NCBI RefSeq assembly: GCF_030272615.1
Contig: NC_081410.1
Coordinates: 126,655,140 to 126,719,139, forward strand
Source of the DNA: Cryptomeria japonica
Taxonomy: Eukaryota; Streptophyta; Pinopsida; Cupressales; Cupressaceae
Direction: 5' to 3'
DNA length: 64,000 bases
Under the pieces are notes generated by a model. That model searched no databases, was not told where the DNA came from, and saw only the letters and a list, made by a program, of their open reading frames with translations. Within the stretch, counting starts at the first letter, position 1. Every line of letters starts with the position of its first letter. This document shows positions 34,993 to 47,600 of the stretch, piece by piece. The translations under genes and the position numbers were made by a program.

Positions 34993-36384
34993 TGTAGTCA
35001 CACAAATCTGTCCAGCTTAATTAAATAAATATTCGCTATTTATTTGATTAAAAATACACTAGCCATCAATTAATTAAATTAATATTTAATTAATTCATCT
35101 CCAAATATTCTTCTATTAATTAAATAAACTATTCAATTTATTTTAATTAATTCATTAAACCAAATACAAATCAATTAAATAAATAAAATATATTTATTTA
35201 ATTAAATCCTCTTTTCCTCTTTTAAATAAATTAAATAAAACATTTATTTAAATCATTATCTCCACCCCACTTGCATTTTCCTACAAATGCAACTTGCACA
35301 CATTTATTGAAATAAATCAATTTTTATTTTAATAAAATCCTATTTTCCCTCACCCACCAAATCCACTTACAAAAATCTAATCCCCTTCTAGATTCTTCTA
35401 ACCCCTTCCTAATTAGCCTAATCCATCCCCTAATTATTGTCACATTCCTAAGCAAAATGGAGTCACTTCTCAAAGACTCCAAAGTCTTTGAAAATCATTT
35501 AATGTTTTGTGTGTTCAACAAATTAACCTCCAAAGTCTTCTAAGACCACTAATGGCTCTTACATGACCATTTATGGCTCTTACATAACCATTTATGGTTA
35601 TTTCAAACTTGTCTCCCCAAACATTTATTGTTTTGACCATATTCATCCATTTCACATTTGCACAAGAATCTATCCATTGGATAAAAGCTTTATTCTTTGA
35701 ATAAAGAGTTTATTCATTCAATTAACCTTGACTTTAACTCCCAAGGTCATATCAAGCATTTAATGCTTATTCCCTCTCCTCTCAACCTATCTCACATTAA
35801 CACTTGTCATCCTAGGATTGGGTTGAAAGCCCTCACATGGATTTTGAAATCATTCAATCCTGACCCTTGTTGAGATTGTTCAATCTAAACCATCCATTGC
35901 TCCATTTTTCCTATAAATAGAGCCCATTTCTTCATAATCCAGATCCTGAAAACTTGTATGCATTTAAGCTATAGGCATTTTAAGAGAGCATTTTAGCATA
36001 ATTAACTAATATCTTGTCATTTTGGTTAAAATAAATCATTTTAGCATCAATAGCATAGTATTAGCTTTTCATTTTACATTTGAAGCACAATACTACAATC
36101 TCAATCCTCCATAAGCATCCATAGTGCAAAAAGCTGCTGAGAGCTACACTATTTTGGAACTTGGAGAGGAGAGGAACAAGGGAGAAAGGAGCCAAGACCA
36201 TGCTAAGAGGCATTTGGAGATGTCTCATTATCTTTGTTTCTTTAGTTAGATATATTAGCATGTTTTTAGTGTCTCTCTTGGTATGCCTTTTTAGATTAGT
36301 TTTTGATTGACTAACACTAACGATCTTTTGGTTTTCGTGTGTTGTTTTTTCATTTGCTAACCTTGTCCATTTAGGAGGGCATCA
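34993..36384 (+). repeat. 3' LTR of A
   Basis: Same length as the 5' LTR (1,392 bp), with about 24 substitutions and no indel seen. TATA box at 35911-35920. Ends GGGCATCA followed by the target duplication CTAAT. Confidence 0.95.
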
Positions 36385-36389
36385 CTAAT

Positions 36390-38560
36390 ATTACTTGACA
36401 TGTCATTACATCAACCATAATGAGCAAGAAAATAAAAAAAGATCATTTGATAAGCAAAACAAATAAGTCATTAAACGTTAGTAGAACAACATTAAGAGAG
36501 ACGAGAAAAAATAGAGGAACCTAACAATAATTCTCTTTGGGTATTCTCGGGTAGACTACCATGCAAAGACAAGGTTGTTGTCGATGCACTAAGAACGTTA
36601 ATTGAAAATTTTTGGCATGACAACACAAGAGTTTCACCCAACCAAAGAGATGTTGTTAGAAGGCAAATTGGGTGTAAAAATCCAGAGCCACATGCCAAAC
36701 ACTATTTGGATATGACTCAAACAAAATTTTATGAAAGATTCCTTGAAAAGTTTCCTCAAATAAGAATTTCTCAAATATTTTTGAAATGGCAAAACCTTTT
36801 TATATTAAGATTAATCATGTATGAACCGCATGTTGTTGTATGATGCATATTGAATTTTCCATGCACTATGATATTTTTTGTCATATTTTTTCTACTTTGC
36901 ACACTAATGACATTTTGTAGGAATGCAATATTCAAGCACCTCCTAAGTTGGTAAGAGAATTTATTTCAAGTGTGCTATGTAATAGACATGATGGTTGCAT
37001 TTATTATAAGATGCTTTGTTTGGAAGGTTCTTGTGCTATATGTGGTGGTTTGCAACATTTACCAAGATGTGTACATTTGGAGAGCGCACATGAAATTGGT
37101 ACGAAACTAGTTTCTTTTGGAAAATACAAGATAGTCACATATGGAGTTAAAGATGGAAACAATTTGAAGAGATGTGAGTTAGTGAAAAATGATATATGTG
37201 TAGCTGAATTTATGAAAGTGTTTTAAGAGAAACTATTTTATGAGTACATAATGCATACACATAGAGCTCGATGGTTAGATGAGCAATTCAAGTTATGTAA
37301 GAACACATTTCCTCATAGAACCATTGTCTCTATCGTTCATTTTGCTGAAAATTATACACTACAACCTCAAAATGAAGTGCAATCTATGTATTATCTGCAC
37401 AAGTTTCTATTTTTGTACACATAATATTCATGTATGCAGATGATAGCATAGAGGAGGATAGAAAGGTTGTAAGAGAGAATCACTTCTACATAAGTGATGA
37501 TCATACTCATTCATCGGAGTTTATACAAGGATTCTTTAAAGTTTTCTATGATAATTTAAAGGAAAGAAATATACAATACAACTGACACTTAATATGGTCA
37601 GATAATTGCACCACACAATTCAAGAATGCAAGGATGTTTTATTGGTTGACAAGGATGCATATGACAAGAGGTATACAATTGTGTGATGTTGTAACTCTAC
37701 GATGGGTCCAGGTAATCCAGGTAAGTCAATGGTTCATAGATATTTTTGGTTGATCACTGAATCTAACATTGAAAACTATCTAGATTATTGTACAGTTGCA
37801 GGATTGAGTGACATGCACTCAAAATGCCAGTTCACTAGTAATTTATATGAGATATATGGTATGATTTTCCTCTTCATGCATGTATTTTTTGTGGGAAGAA
37901 TGTGAATCACAAGAGTGGGTTGACAAATGGTCTTGTAGACCATTGTTCCCATTGATACATATCAAATTCTCAAAGCACTACAATTGAGCTAGATGGAGAC
38001 ATCGGTGGATTTTTACAATGTATCTGACCTAGTGGTTTCAAGTGATTTTTTGAGTTAATTTTTTTGCAAGTATTCTTTTTGGTTCATTTTGTTGTACATC
38101 ACACTTTATTTTTGGTATTAATTATCACTTTATAAAATGCAGGTCATGTGTATACAGTTGTTGCAGAAGAGAACAATGAAGAAGGAATAAATTACTATTT
38201 GTTTCGTTGTGTTGAGCCTAAAAGAAAATTGACAACCACAATCATTGACAGAGAGGGTATTGAGTACCCATTAGGGTCTGTTGTCATGACAAGAACATGG
38301 CTTAGGAGATACCCTATCAAGAATTCTGATGTTTGCTTGTTCAAGGACTTTGAAGCACATATACATATTCTTCATTTCTCTAACCTTGTTGTTGCAACAA
38401 ATATTCATTTGATGAAGTATCATGGTAGACCTCATAACAAGATTTGATGGAGAGTTCATGAATCTTACCTTGAGGCAATACTTGAAACAATATGGGTTAG
38501 AGCCAATCTCAAAGGCTCACTTGATTGATTCTATGGTTCAGAGTAGAATGATTTTGAGAA
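36390..38560 (+). pseudogene. 3' part of the split transposase-like gene
   Basis: Continues from 17802 across the duplicated CTAAT. Segments: DALRTLIENFWHDNTRVSPN then QRDVVRRQIG (36575-36690); a consensus-like intron (GTATGA 36838 to TTGTAG 36921); REFISSVLCNRHDGC with CLEGSCAICGG (about 36950-37050); FAENYTLQPQNEVQ (about 37345); HFYISDDHTHSSEF and WSDNCTTQFKNARMFYWL (37470-37650); MGPGNPGKSMVH (about 37700); and a last exon after a TGCAG at 38142 (GHVYTVVAEEN, YYLFRCVEPKRKL). The set FAENY ... SD-x4-QFKN ... GHGKG-like recalls a widespread uncharacterised eukaryotic family that I believe is RNase H-fold/DDE-like. Frame shifts near 36520, 37398 and 37690, in-frame stops, and HFAENY where I expect DFAENY show that it is dead. 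Confidence 0.55.
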
Positions 38561-38609
38561 TTTTTTATATATCATCGACGAATTGTTCTATATTCATTTT
38601 TTTGTATAT

Positions 38610-38850
38610 ATAAATGCCCATGAGCTGATTTGTACATGTTTAGGGGCATAATTTGTATATTTAAATGGCAATGACCCAATTTTTACATATTTAGATGCCA
38701 AATTTTGTATATTAAAATGGCGATGAGATGAATTGCACAGATTGTAATGCCAAATTTTGTATAAAAGCCCATGAGATGATTTGTAAGACATTTTTTGTAT
38801 ATTCAAATAGCCAAGAGCTAATTTGACCATATTTAGAGGCAATTTTTTGA
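38610..38850. repeat. Short imperfect repeats of about 50 bp
   Basis: GCCCATGAG-GATTTGTA-ATTTTGTATATT-like units recur about five times, beginning near 38614, 38666, 38718, 38765 and 38812, directly after the split gene. Confidence 0.5.
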
Positions 38851-39899
38851 ATAATATGTGACTATTTTTTGTATCTATGTTTTGAGTTTATGTGATGTGA
38901 TAAGGTAAATCATGACCATTATTGATAAGGTCAATCATGAGAATTATTGATTCTTGTATAATCATGGATAATTATTTGTCATTATTGGGTCATAGGAGTC
39001 ATAGATTGAATCTAGATACAATTTGAGGAAAAATTGTCAAAAAAGTTGTCAAGCAACTTGTACATCGTGTTGGTAGGGTATGAATCTTGACATTCTGGTA
39101 CTTTGGAATGCATGAGAGGAGCATTCCTAGTGTAAACCTACCCAACCAGAAGCGCTCGTGACATCTGTTTGTGTACAGGACAAACCAAATCAATTCTAGC
39201 CTATCTTGCAACTTTGCATTGCATGCAACTAATAGTTTTTGCAGCAGGCGAAAAATGCTACCAATTGAAAATGGCTCTGAGTCGTCATAAACTGAGATAG
39301 GCCATTTTAGAGGAGCCTCATGCAACCCCACATGTTTAAATAGATCAATCATATGTTTTCTGGATTGGAAGAAATAGTCCGTCAAAGTTTGACAATTTTT
39401 TGGACTCAAGGCACTTGAGAGATCGTGTCGGTAGGGTATGAATCTCGATGTTTTGGGATGCACAAGAGGAGAATTCCTAGCATAAAATTTCCCACCCAGA
39501 TGCGCTCATGATGTTGGTTTGTGCACAAGATGAACTGAAACAATTCTAGCCTATCTTACAACTTTGCATTGCAGGCAACTAACAATTTTTGCAACAGGTG
39601 AAAAAATGTTGCTAATTGAAAATGGCTCTGAGTTGTTAGAAACCAAGATAGGGCATTGTAGAGGAGCCTCATGCTACCTCGTAGGTTCAAACGGATCGAT
39701 AATATGTGTCCTAGATTGGAAGAAACAGTCTGTCAAATTTTGATAATTTTTGGACTCAAGGCACTTGAGAGATCACGCCGGTAGGGTATGATTCTCGACG
39801 TTCCAATGCTTTGGGAAGCATGAGAGGAGAATTCCTAGCATAAACCTGCCTACCTAGACATGCTTGTGACATCAGTTTGTGCACAGGATGAATCGAATC

Positions 39900-41897
39900 T
39901 GTAGTCACATAAATCTGTCCACTTAATTAAATGAATACTTAGTATTTATTTGATTATTTACCATCAATTAATAATTAATTAAATTAATATTTAATTAATT
40001 CATCTTAACCCTCTTCTCCTATTAATTAAATAAATTATTCAATTTATTTGATTTAATTCACTTAACCAAATTCATACCATTAATTAAATAAATAAATCAT
40101 ATTTGTTTAATTAAATCTTCTCTCACATTTAAATAAATTAATATTTATTTAAATCCCCCAAAATCCCACCTCTCACATTTAAATAAATTAATATTTATTT
40201 AAAACCCCCAAAATCCCACCTCTCACATTTAAATAAATAAATCATTTATTTAAATCACCTTTATCCTCCACCCACTTGTATTTTCCTACAAAAGCAAGTT
40301 GCACAATTATTTTAAATAAATCATTTATTTAAATCACCTTTATCCTCCACCCACTTGTATTTTCCTACAAAAGCAAGTTGCACAATTATTTTAAATAAAT
40401 AATTTATTTAAAACACCTTTATCCTCCACCCACTTGTATTTTCCTACAAAAGCAAGTTGCACAACTATTTTAAATAAATTATTTATTTAAAATCCTATTT
40501 ATCCTCACCCACTTGAAACCTTTAATGGTTTCCCTTAAAGTATTCAAACTTGATGGCTTTAAAGTCTTCAAACTTGATGGCTTCCTTCTATAATCTTCTT
40601 AAGACTTTAATGGTTTTCCTTAAAGTCTTCAAGCCTTTAATGGTTTCCCTCAAAGTCTTCAAGCATTTTAATGCTTTATCTTCATTTTTCTCATTTAAAT
40701 AAATTAATATTTATTTGAATATTTATCCAAATGCAAATTACACCATTTAATTGAAATAAATGATTTTATTTTAATTGAAAATACCAAAATTTCTCCCACT
40801 TGCATTTTCCTACAAAATCCACTTGTATGCCTAAACCCCTTCTAGATTCTTCTAAACCCTTCCTAATTAGCCTAATCCATCCCCTAAATATTGTCACATT
40901 CCTAAGCAAATTGGAGTCACTTCTCAAAGACTCCAAAGTCTTTGAAAAGCAATTAATGCTTTGTGTGTTCAACAAATTAACCCTCAAAGTCTTGGATAAC
41001 CTTTGAAAGCTTCCAACCTTCAACCACTAAATGGCTCAAAGTCTTGGATAACCTTTGAAAGCTTTCAACCTTCAACCACTTAATCCCCAAAGTCTCCAAT
41101 AACCATTAATGGTTACCTCAAACCCTCCCACATGGTTAAAACATTTGTTTTGACTCAACCTCTACCCAACCCAAAGGTCTCATCAGGCCATTAATGCTTT
41201 GACCATGATTATCTCTTAAACATTTGCACAAAGGTTTATCCTTGGATTAACTCTTAATCCAGTGGGTAATCTTAATTTAGACTTGACCCTTGCCTTCTAG
41301 ATAACCATGAGGTCTTCTCAGGCCTTTAATGCCTCCAACCTCTTCTCTCAACCCAATCCTATGTTGAAACTTGTCACCATTTTATTGGTGCCAATTGTGC
41401 ACATGGATCCCCAACTTTCAAACTTGGCCCTTGATTAAACCATTCAATCTTAACCTTTCATTTCCCCATTTCTTCTATAAATAGAACCCTTCTCCTCAAG
41501 CAAAAGAGAAGCATTTTAGAGTATTGTTGTTATACTGGCATTAGCATAGAGCTTTTTCATAGCATCACTATCTACTCTAGCATAGTATTTAGCTTTTCAT
41601 TTCATATTTGAAGCTTAGTATTAAATCTCAATCCTCCATAAGCATCCATAGTGCAAAAAGCTGCTGAGAGCTACACTCATTTGGGACTTGGAGAGGAGAG
41701 GAACAAGGGAGGAGCAACTATGAGCATCTTGATTAGCTATTTCATTTTATGTTTATATGCTTTCTATTTCATGCTTAATATCTCTCTTGATATGCCTGTT
41801 TAGGATAATCTTTTGTTGCTAACACTAACGTTTGTTTCTTGTGCTCTTGTGTGTGTTGCCATCAAACAGGTTTTCTAATCCTTTTTGCAGAGCATCA
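39900..41897 (+). repeat. 5' LTR of B
   Basis: Starts TGTAGTCACATAAATCTG and ends TTGCAGAGCATCA. U3 holds two local tandem arrays: about 51-bp units with CCCAAAATCCCACCTCTCAC (40125-40250), and 79-bp units with CTCCACCCACTTGTATTTTC (starts near 40264, 40343, 40422). These make the LTR longer than that of A. TATA box TATAAATAG at 41476-41484. Confidence 0.97.
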
Positions 41898-41899
41898 TT

Positions 41900-41916
41900 T
41901 GGTGAACCCGACGTGA
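41900..41916 (+). promoter_or_regulatory. Primer binding site of B (tRNA-Trp type)
   Basis: TGGTGAACCCGACGTGA starts two bases after the LTR. From memory it pairs with the plant tRNA-Trp 3' end (...TCACGTCGGGTTCACCA). Confidence 0.75.
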
Positions 41917-42931
41917 ATCCAAACACCAAAAAGATCATTTTTTTTTTTTTATTAACCAATAACATGTTTGAATGTTGAAAATGTCACACAGGTTGCGATT
42001 TTGACACTGTTTTGGTGCGTTTGGCATTATTTTGGCACTATTCCCCCTGTTTCAGTGCTTTTCCCTTCTCTGTCTTTCCCTTTCTTTTAATACGTTTGTG
42101 TTAAATAGTGCCTCTGTTCAAACGCAGACTAGCGCTATTGTAACAAAACGTTGTACAAATCACCTTGTAACCAAAAAAAAAAAAAAAATAAAAATTTAGG
42201 CTTGTAGAAGCCCACCAAATAGGCAGATTTTACTAACTATTTTTCTCTTTTGTGCAGATTTAAATTAGATTAAAAAGTAGATTTATATTTTTTACTAACT
42301 TGTTTTTTGAAGTTGGTTTTAAAAATGAATTCACTTTTTATTTTTGTTTAAAATTAACTTCACATTTCAAATTTGGGCTTTTAAAAAAAGAATCACACAT
42401 TTGTTTGGGGCTCTTAAAAAGAATTTCATTGTTCCAAGGTAAAAAGAACCACAAACTTACACAAAAACAACTTTTTTTTTTTTTTTTGCAAGTTAGGAAA
42501 CAAACTTCGTTTTGGTGCTTAAAATAAACAAGGCAAAATTTATTTCTTGCATCAAGATAAAACTCACAATCCACACTTCCATTTTTGGTGCAAATAAAAT
42601 TCACAATCAACTTGTCTCATTTTTAAAGCAATCTTACTTCATGCAAACGTGTTTTTCATTAAGTTGACCAGGATTTTCAAATTCTAGTTTACTCAAACAA
42701 TTGCCTTTGAAAATTAAAAAGAACACCATGATTGTTGGAGCAACATCTCCAAATAGTTAGATCACATTGCAATGATAGATTAAAAAGAACAAGTGTTTTT
42801 CGTGCTTGGCACACTTGTGCAAAGAGTTGGTCGAGTGGTCCTACTTCTAACACACACTATCCTCTCCCTTGGCTTTCGTGGTCCTAGGTGCAAGAGAAAA
42901 GTGTTAGTAACGCTCAAATTTTATCTTTTTA

Positions 42932-43133
42932 AGAGAGGCCTGCCAAGGGATCGATACTCTTGGGAACGACCTCGAGCGGTAAATCCTTCGAGCCGCTATA
43001 GAAATTAGGTGAGAGCGAAAGCTGTAGCCTTGGGTATAGCTGTTCCTACAGTGTAACTGGCCGAAAGGACAAATGGGCCCCACCACCAGTTACAAGGCTC
43101 TTAAGTGAGTCACTGCAGAATGAACTTATGTCC
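42932..43133 (+). ncRNA. Conserved structured-looking leader segment of B
   Basis: Counterpart of 20341-20541, with only about six differences in 200 bases. The AGCGG/CCGCT pairing, CTGTAG/CTACAG stem and GAAA loops are present. The bases before it contain a poly-T run and A-rich stretches that differ between copies. Confidence 0.5.
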
Positions 43134-43788
43134 AAAGCCATCGAACATGACTAAACACCTTTAAGTAGTAGCCCACCTGTTCTATTGATTGAGGATATTT
43201 GAGGTATAATTTAGTGCAAGAGCATAGATGGTTTTGCTCCCAAGATACTCACCATACATATTTCCTTGAGTAGAAACATAGCTTTTTGAAAAGTCACTTG
43301 TGGCTTGATAAAAGTGGTGACTCCCCCATCATAGGGATCATCTATTTGTTATGCTCGTGCAAGACTTAGTATATCACATCCTTACCTGCCACGGCGGGAT
43401 TCATAAGGTATGTAGTACCAAAGTCGAAGAAATATCAAGATGTGGGCTAAATTTATCACAACTGGCCATTTAACCTTAGGGATAAAAAGTGTTTGAAGTG
43501 TGTTCATTTTACAGACCTAGTGCGAATTGAGCCGACTTCAGGCTTTGGAAATACACCTTAAAATAAATCTAAAGGAAGGGTCAAAAACAAGTCCAAGGAT
43601 TGGGTTGATCTAGACCCATACTCATTTGTACCTTTGAGACTACAATTTTGTGTTTGTGTGCTTGCTTTGTTTTCTTGTCAAAGAAAAATCAGAAAATCAA
43701 TTCCAAAAACAAAGTATTCATCCAACATCTGTCAACACAACCAAAAATACCAAAAACAAAGTGCAAACAACACAGAGTCACAACTTTT

Positions 43789-44172
43789 ATGACCATTCTT
43801 CACATCTTGCGAAAGAAGAAGTGTCATCAGAATATTACCTTGAAAAGAAGACCATTAAGCTCAAAGGCTTTGATCAAAAGGAGGAAATTCTTCTATCTCA
43901 ATAGACAAATCTTTGTCTCACATAGAGTCTTTCTACATCGCATGCGTCTCTATCTTCAAGGTAAAACAAACGAGTTTGATTCCAAATCATTGAACCGCAG
44001 AGCTTTTATGCAATATAGAGCTCTGACTTATCACAAAAATCAAGGAGGAAAGATTAATCCCAATTTCTTCCCAAACATCTGTATCACCTACAACACAGCT
44101 CGAGAAGTGCCACCAACGCCTGAAAGGGAAGAGATAGAGTTTGTCCCATTTGTGACACAAAGTTTTTATTGA
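43789..44172 (+). CDS. Small upstream ORF (127 codons) of element B
   Basis: Starts MTILHILRKKK and ends VPFVTQSFY-stop, 460 bases before the gag-pol ATG, and is the same length as in element A. The open frame also extends upstream without an ATG, but there the two copies diverge by frame, so the conserved ATG at 43789 is the likely start. The protein is basic at the N-terminus and has the conserved block NRRAFMQY.AL.YHKNQGGK. No family is recognised. It could be translated before gag from the genomic RNA or from a spliced RNA. Confidence 0.5.
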   Translation: MTILHILRKKKCHQNITLKRRPLSSKALIKRRKFFYLNRQIFVSHRVFLHRMRLYLQGKTNEFDSKSLNRRAFMQYRALTYHKNQGGKINPNFFPNICITYNTAREVPPTPEREEIEFVPFVTQSFY

Positions 44173-44632
44173 AAGATTGAAGTTGAAAACAAAAACATCC
44201 ATCATCCCACTCATACATCATCACTTCATCATCAATTCATCCCAAAACTCTCAAAACATTAAGAGGTTCTTGTCCCAAGTTCTCTTTTAGATATTGCTTG
44301 AAATCAAACACATCACATCACTTTTTAGATTGTTTCTACATCTAGGATAAGCTCATCCTAAGAGACACATCTACGCAGGTTAAAACTAGTTCATGAGTGA
44401 ATCCTCTCATTACTAGGTAGTCAAAATCTGTAACACATCTCAGATTTCTCTGTACCTTATCACATCAAATCTCATCAAAACAAACAAGCAATTCAAAGGA
44501 GGAATTTCGGTTACATCTACCTTAAAGTGCTAGAGATCCCCATACAACACAAATCACCAACCCATCAATCTTTCATTTCATCACCAACTCATCATCATCT
44601 TCAATCAACTTCAAAACAAACTTGCAAACAAA

Positions 44633-47600
44633 ATGGCTCAAACCCGATCACGATCAAGGCAACGAGAAATAGAAATTGAGGAAGAAGAGGACAACCTCAA
44701 TGAATTTCAAGAAGCACTTGGAGGAAATGTGAATGACGAAAACCCAAGTACTCCCACTCCTTCAACAATCGAAAGGGTTCAACATAACCCTCATTTTAAC
44801 AGATTATTTGATGAAATATTAAGGAGCAATGTGGATGCTCACTTTTTAAGACTCGCTCAAGAAGGAGCCAAACTCCCCTCAGACTTTGATCTTGCCCAAT
44901 TAAGACAAGCATCAGAAAGACAAAGTCGCCATGAGGAGGAAAGAGGTAGAAATTACATCAGATATAACATCCCTCGAGGTAACCCACCACCTCCTCCTCC
45001 AAATGAAATAGAGATGTTGCGGCAACAAGTCGAGAATCTCGCCCAACAACTTCATAGTGGTGTTAAGACCAATCAATTCTCACTTAATGATATCTGTCCC
45101 TATCCGTTTGATAGGAATCTTTATATGCCACCCTTTCCACGTGGGTTCGAAACACCCAAATTTGAAAAATATAGAGGAAAGGGGGATCCCCGTGATCATG
45201 TCCGAGAATTTCATTCCGCTTGTCTTAAAGTGGCTTATGAGGACACATACCTAATGCGCCTTTTTCCCCAAAGCTTGGGAGGAACCACCACATCATGGTT
45301 TTCCCGACTACCAGGTGGCATTAGAACATTTGAGGAACTCATCCAGAAGTTCCTATCTCATTACTCTCATAACATTGAATGCGATATCACCATGGCTGAT
45401 CTATGCAACACCAAACAAAAACCAGGTGAATTATTCTCAGTATTCCTGCAACGATGGCGCCAAATGTCTAGCAGACGTTCTCTTCAGTTACCTGAACGAG
45501 AACTAGTGGAAATTTTCATTTCCAACTTAAACGAAGAAATGGAATTTCACCTGGATGTCAAAGACACGGACTCTTTTAACGATATGATCACCAAAGGTAT
45601 AAAATGTGAAAGGGCACTCATCAAAAAAGGACTCATCAAAATCTTTAATGAACCCAAAGATGGTCCTCGCCCGCGCTTCAATAGTGATAAACCGAACTTC
45701 TGGAACAAGAATAAGAATATCGTCAACGATGGAGTTGTGGATGCTCGAACTATCCAAAATGCACAACCTGTGGTTCGATTTGCAGGACAAAATCCTCCAC
45801 CTCAAAATAACACAAATGTTCTTCCTAATCAAGGTCGCATCACATCTCATGATGAACCAAGACGCCGTCCACAAAAACAAAAACGCACATACACTCCCTT
45901 AGGGGAACCCATTGAAACGGTGATGCGACAACTTATTTCTCAGAATTTGATCACTCTACCTAAGTTATCAAATTATGAGCCCCAAGTCAAACCAGCATGG
46001 TGGAGAGATACTGAACACTGTGAGTTCCATCAAGGACGAGGACACAAGACAAGTAATTGTCACCGATTGAAGGATCTCATTCAGGATCTTATTGATCGAG
46101 GAGAAATTGAAATTGAAGGACATGACCCAAAAACGACCAATAATGATCATCTCATGTTCAAGGATCCACTTCCATCACAAGATCAAAGGGGTCCTTCCAC
46201 TTCCCGGCGAGGCACTGATACCACTGATTATACGCAGGCTGCGTATAACTACACTGTAAATCACCTGTATGATGCCAGTGAACAAATTGCAACTATAACC
46301 TTCAAAAATCCCACCTCAAATTGCAATGTTGTTACGCATCGCGACAAAGTTACCATCAAGGCAGCTCCACAAGGCACCACCTCCATCCCAAAGCAATACA
46401 ATCTTGTGGAACAATTAGATAAAACGCCTGCGCTCATTTCCATTTTAGAGCTATTACGCCTATCACCATCTCATAAAAAAATCTTGGATCAAGCACTCCA
46501 AGAAGCGTCAGTCCCTGCAAACCTGAACACGGACCAATTTCAAGCCATGGTTGGAAATCTAAAGTCATCACCTTGTCTCACTTTTTCTGAAAGTGACAAC
46601 TCTTCTTTCCAACAACCTCATAACGCCTCACTCCACATTGAAGGCTTTGTCAACCAACACAGGATCAAGCGAGTCTTGATAGATAATGGAGCAGGCCTAA
46701 ACATTTGTACACTACAGTTGGTCACAACATTGGGATATGCACTAGAATCAGTGGATCCTCGCAAGAAGATCACCATCAAGGCCTATGATGATGCAGAGCG
46801 TTCATCCAAAGGAGCTGTGGTACTACCCATCCGAGTGGGCCCTGTGGTAAAACACATAATTTGTCAGGTTCTGGACCTTCCTCTACCATATAATCTATTA
46901 TTAGGGAGACCTTGGATACATGCCATGCAAGCTGTTCCATCTACCTACCATCAATGTATCAAGTTCCCACATAACGGGGTCGAGATCACAATCCTGGGCG
47001 ATGCAAATCCCTTTGCATTTTGCCATAATATCAGCCATCAACCAGAGATTACCGTTCCTAATAATAGAGAAGCCATTTCCTCCACATCATATATAAATCC
47101 CGCCTCTCTTGCCAGTTCAAACACCCCTATGCCCAAGCAAGAAAAGCTAAAGATGAAAGTAGCAGAGGAAGGTCCTGGAGAATACAACTTGAGTCAGCTC
47201 TTTTGTGTGGGACAAATGCCCACTTCTCCTAGAACACATGGTAAACCACAGCAGTTGCTCCAGCAACCACTAATCACGCCTCCATGTGCCTTAACGCCTT
47301 TCATTCTTGGAAAGAGTCAAGAGGAAGAGACACAAGATGAGGACCTGGCGGACTGGATCTATAAAGATCCCATCACCACTGACAAACCGCAAGTTACACT
47401 TCCTACGGAACAATATGGCAAAGGCCTCCTCATTATGCAAAGAATGGGATATGATGGTCAGAGTGCTTTGGGATATTGCAAACAAGGACGACACGAACCT
47501 CTACTACCAGAATTCAAGCCCAAAGGTAATACAGGCCTTGGCTTTGAAAAAGAGATCCTTCCTAAACTCAGATTCAAAGGAAAACCCAGCAAACCATTTT

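Larger units (their letters stand above)
17803..36384 (+). mobile_element. Gypsy/Tat retrotransposon A (18.6 kb, non-functional)
   Basis: Two LTRs of 1,392 bp (17803-19194 and 34993-36384) with TG...CA ends are flanked by the perfect 5-bp duplication CTAAT (17798-17802 and 36385-36389). The order is primer site, 20-bp-phased AGCGCT array, conserved leader, 127-codon ORF, gag-pol with the Tat-type second RNase H, 3' region, antisense PMD gene, second AGCGCT array, conserved hairpin, polypurine tract and LTR. By eye the LTRs differ at about 24 sites, mostly transitions, so the copy is much older than element B. Gag-pol has about ten point stop codons and a 23-bp deletion. Confidence 0.9.

Noticed and set aside
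39050-39463. 154-codon minus-strand frame in the 359-bp array
   Set aside because: Other units of the array break the frame, so it is probably chance within a non-coding repeat.
40766-41023. 85-codon minus-strand frame with an identical copy at 55152-55409
   Set aside because: The identity is explained by the two LTRs of element B. The frame is absent from element A's LTR in this form, and nothing else supports coding.
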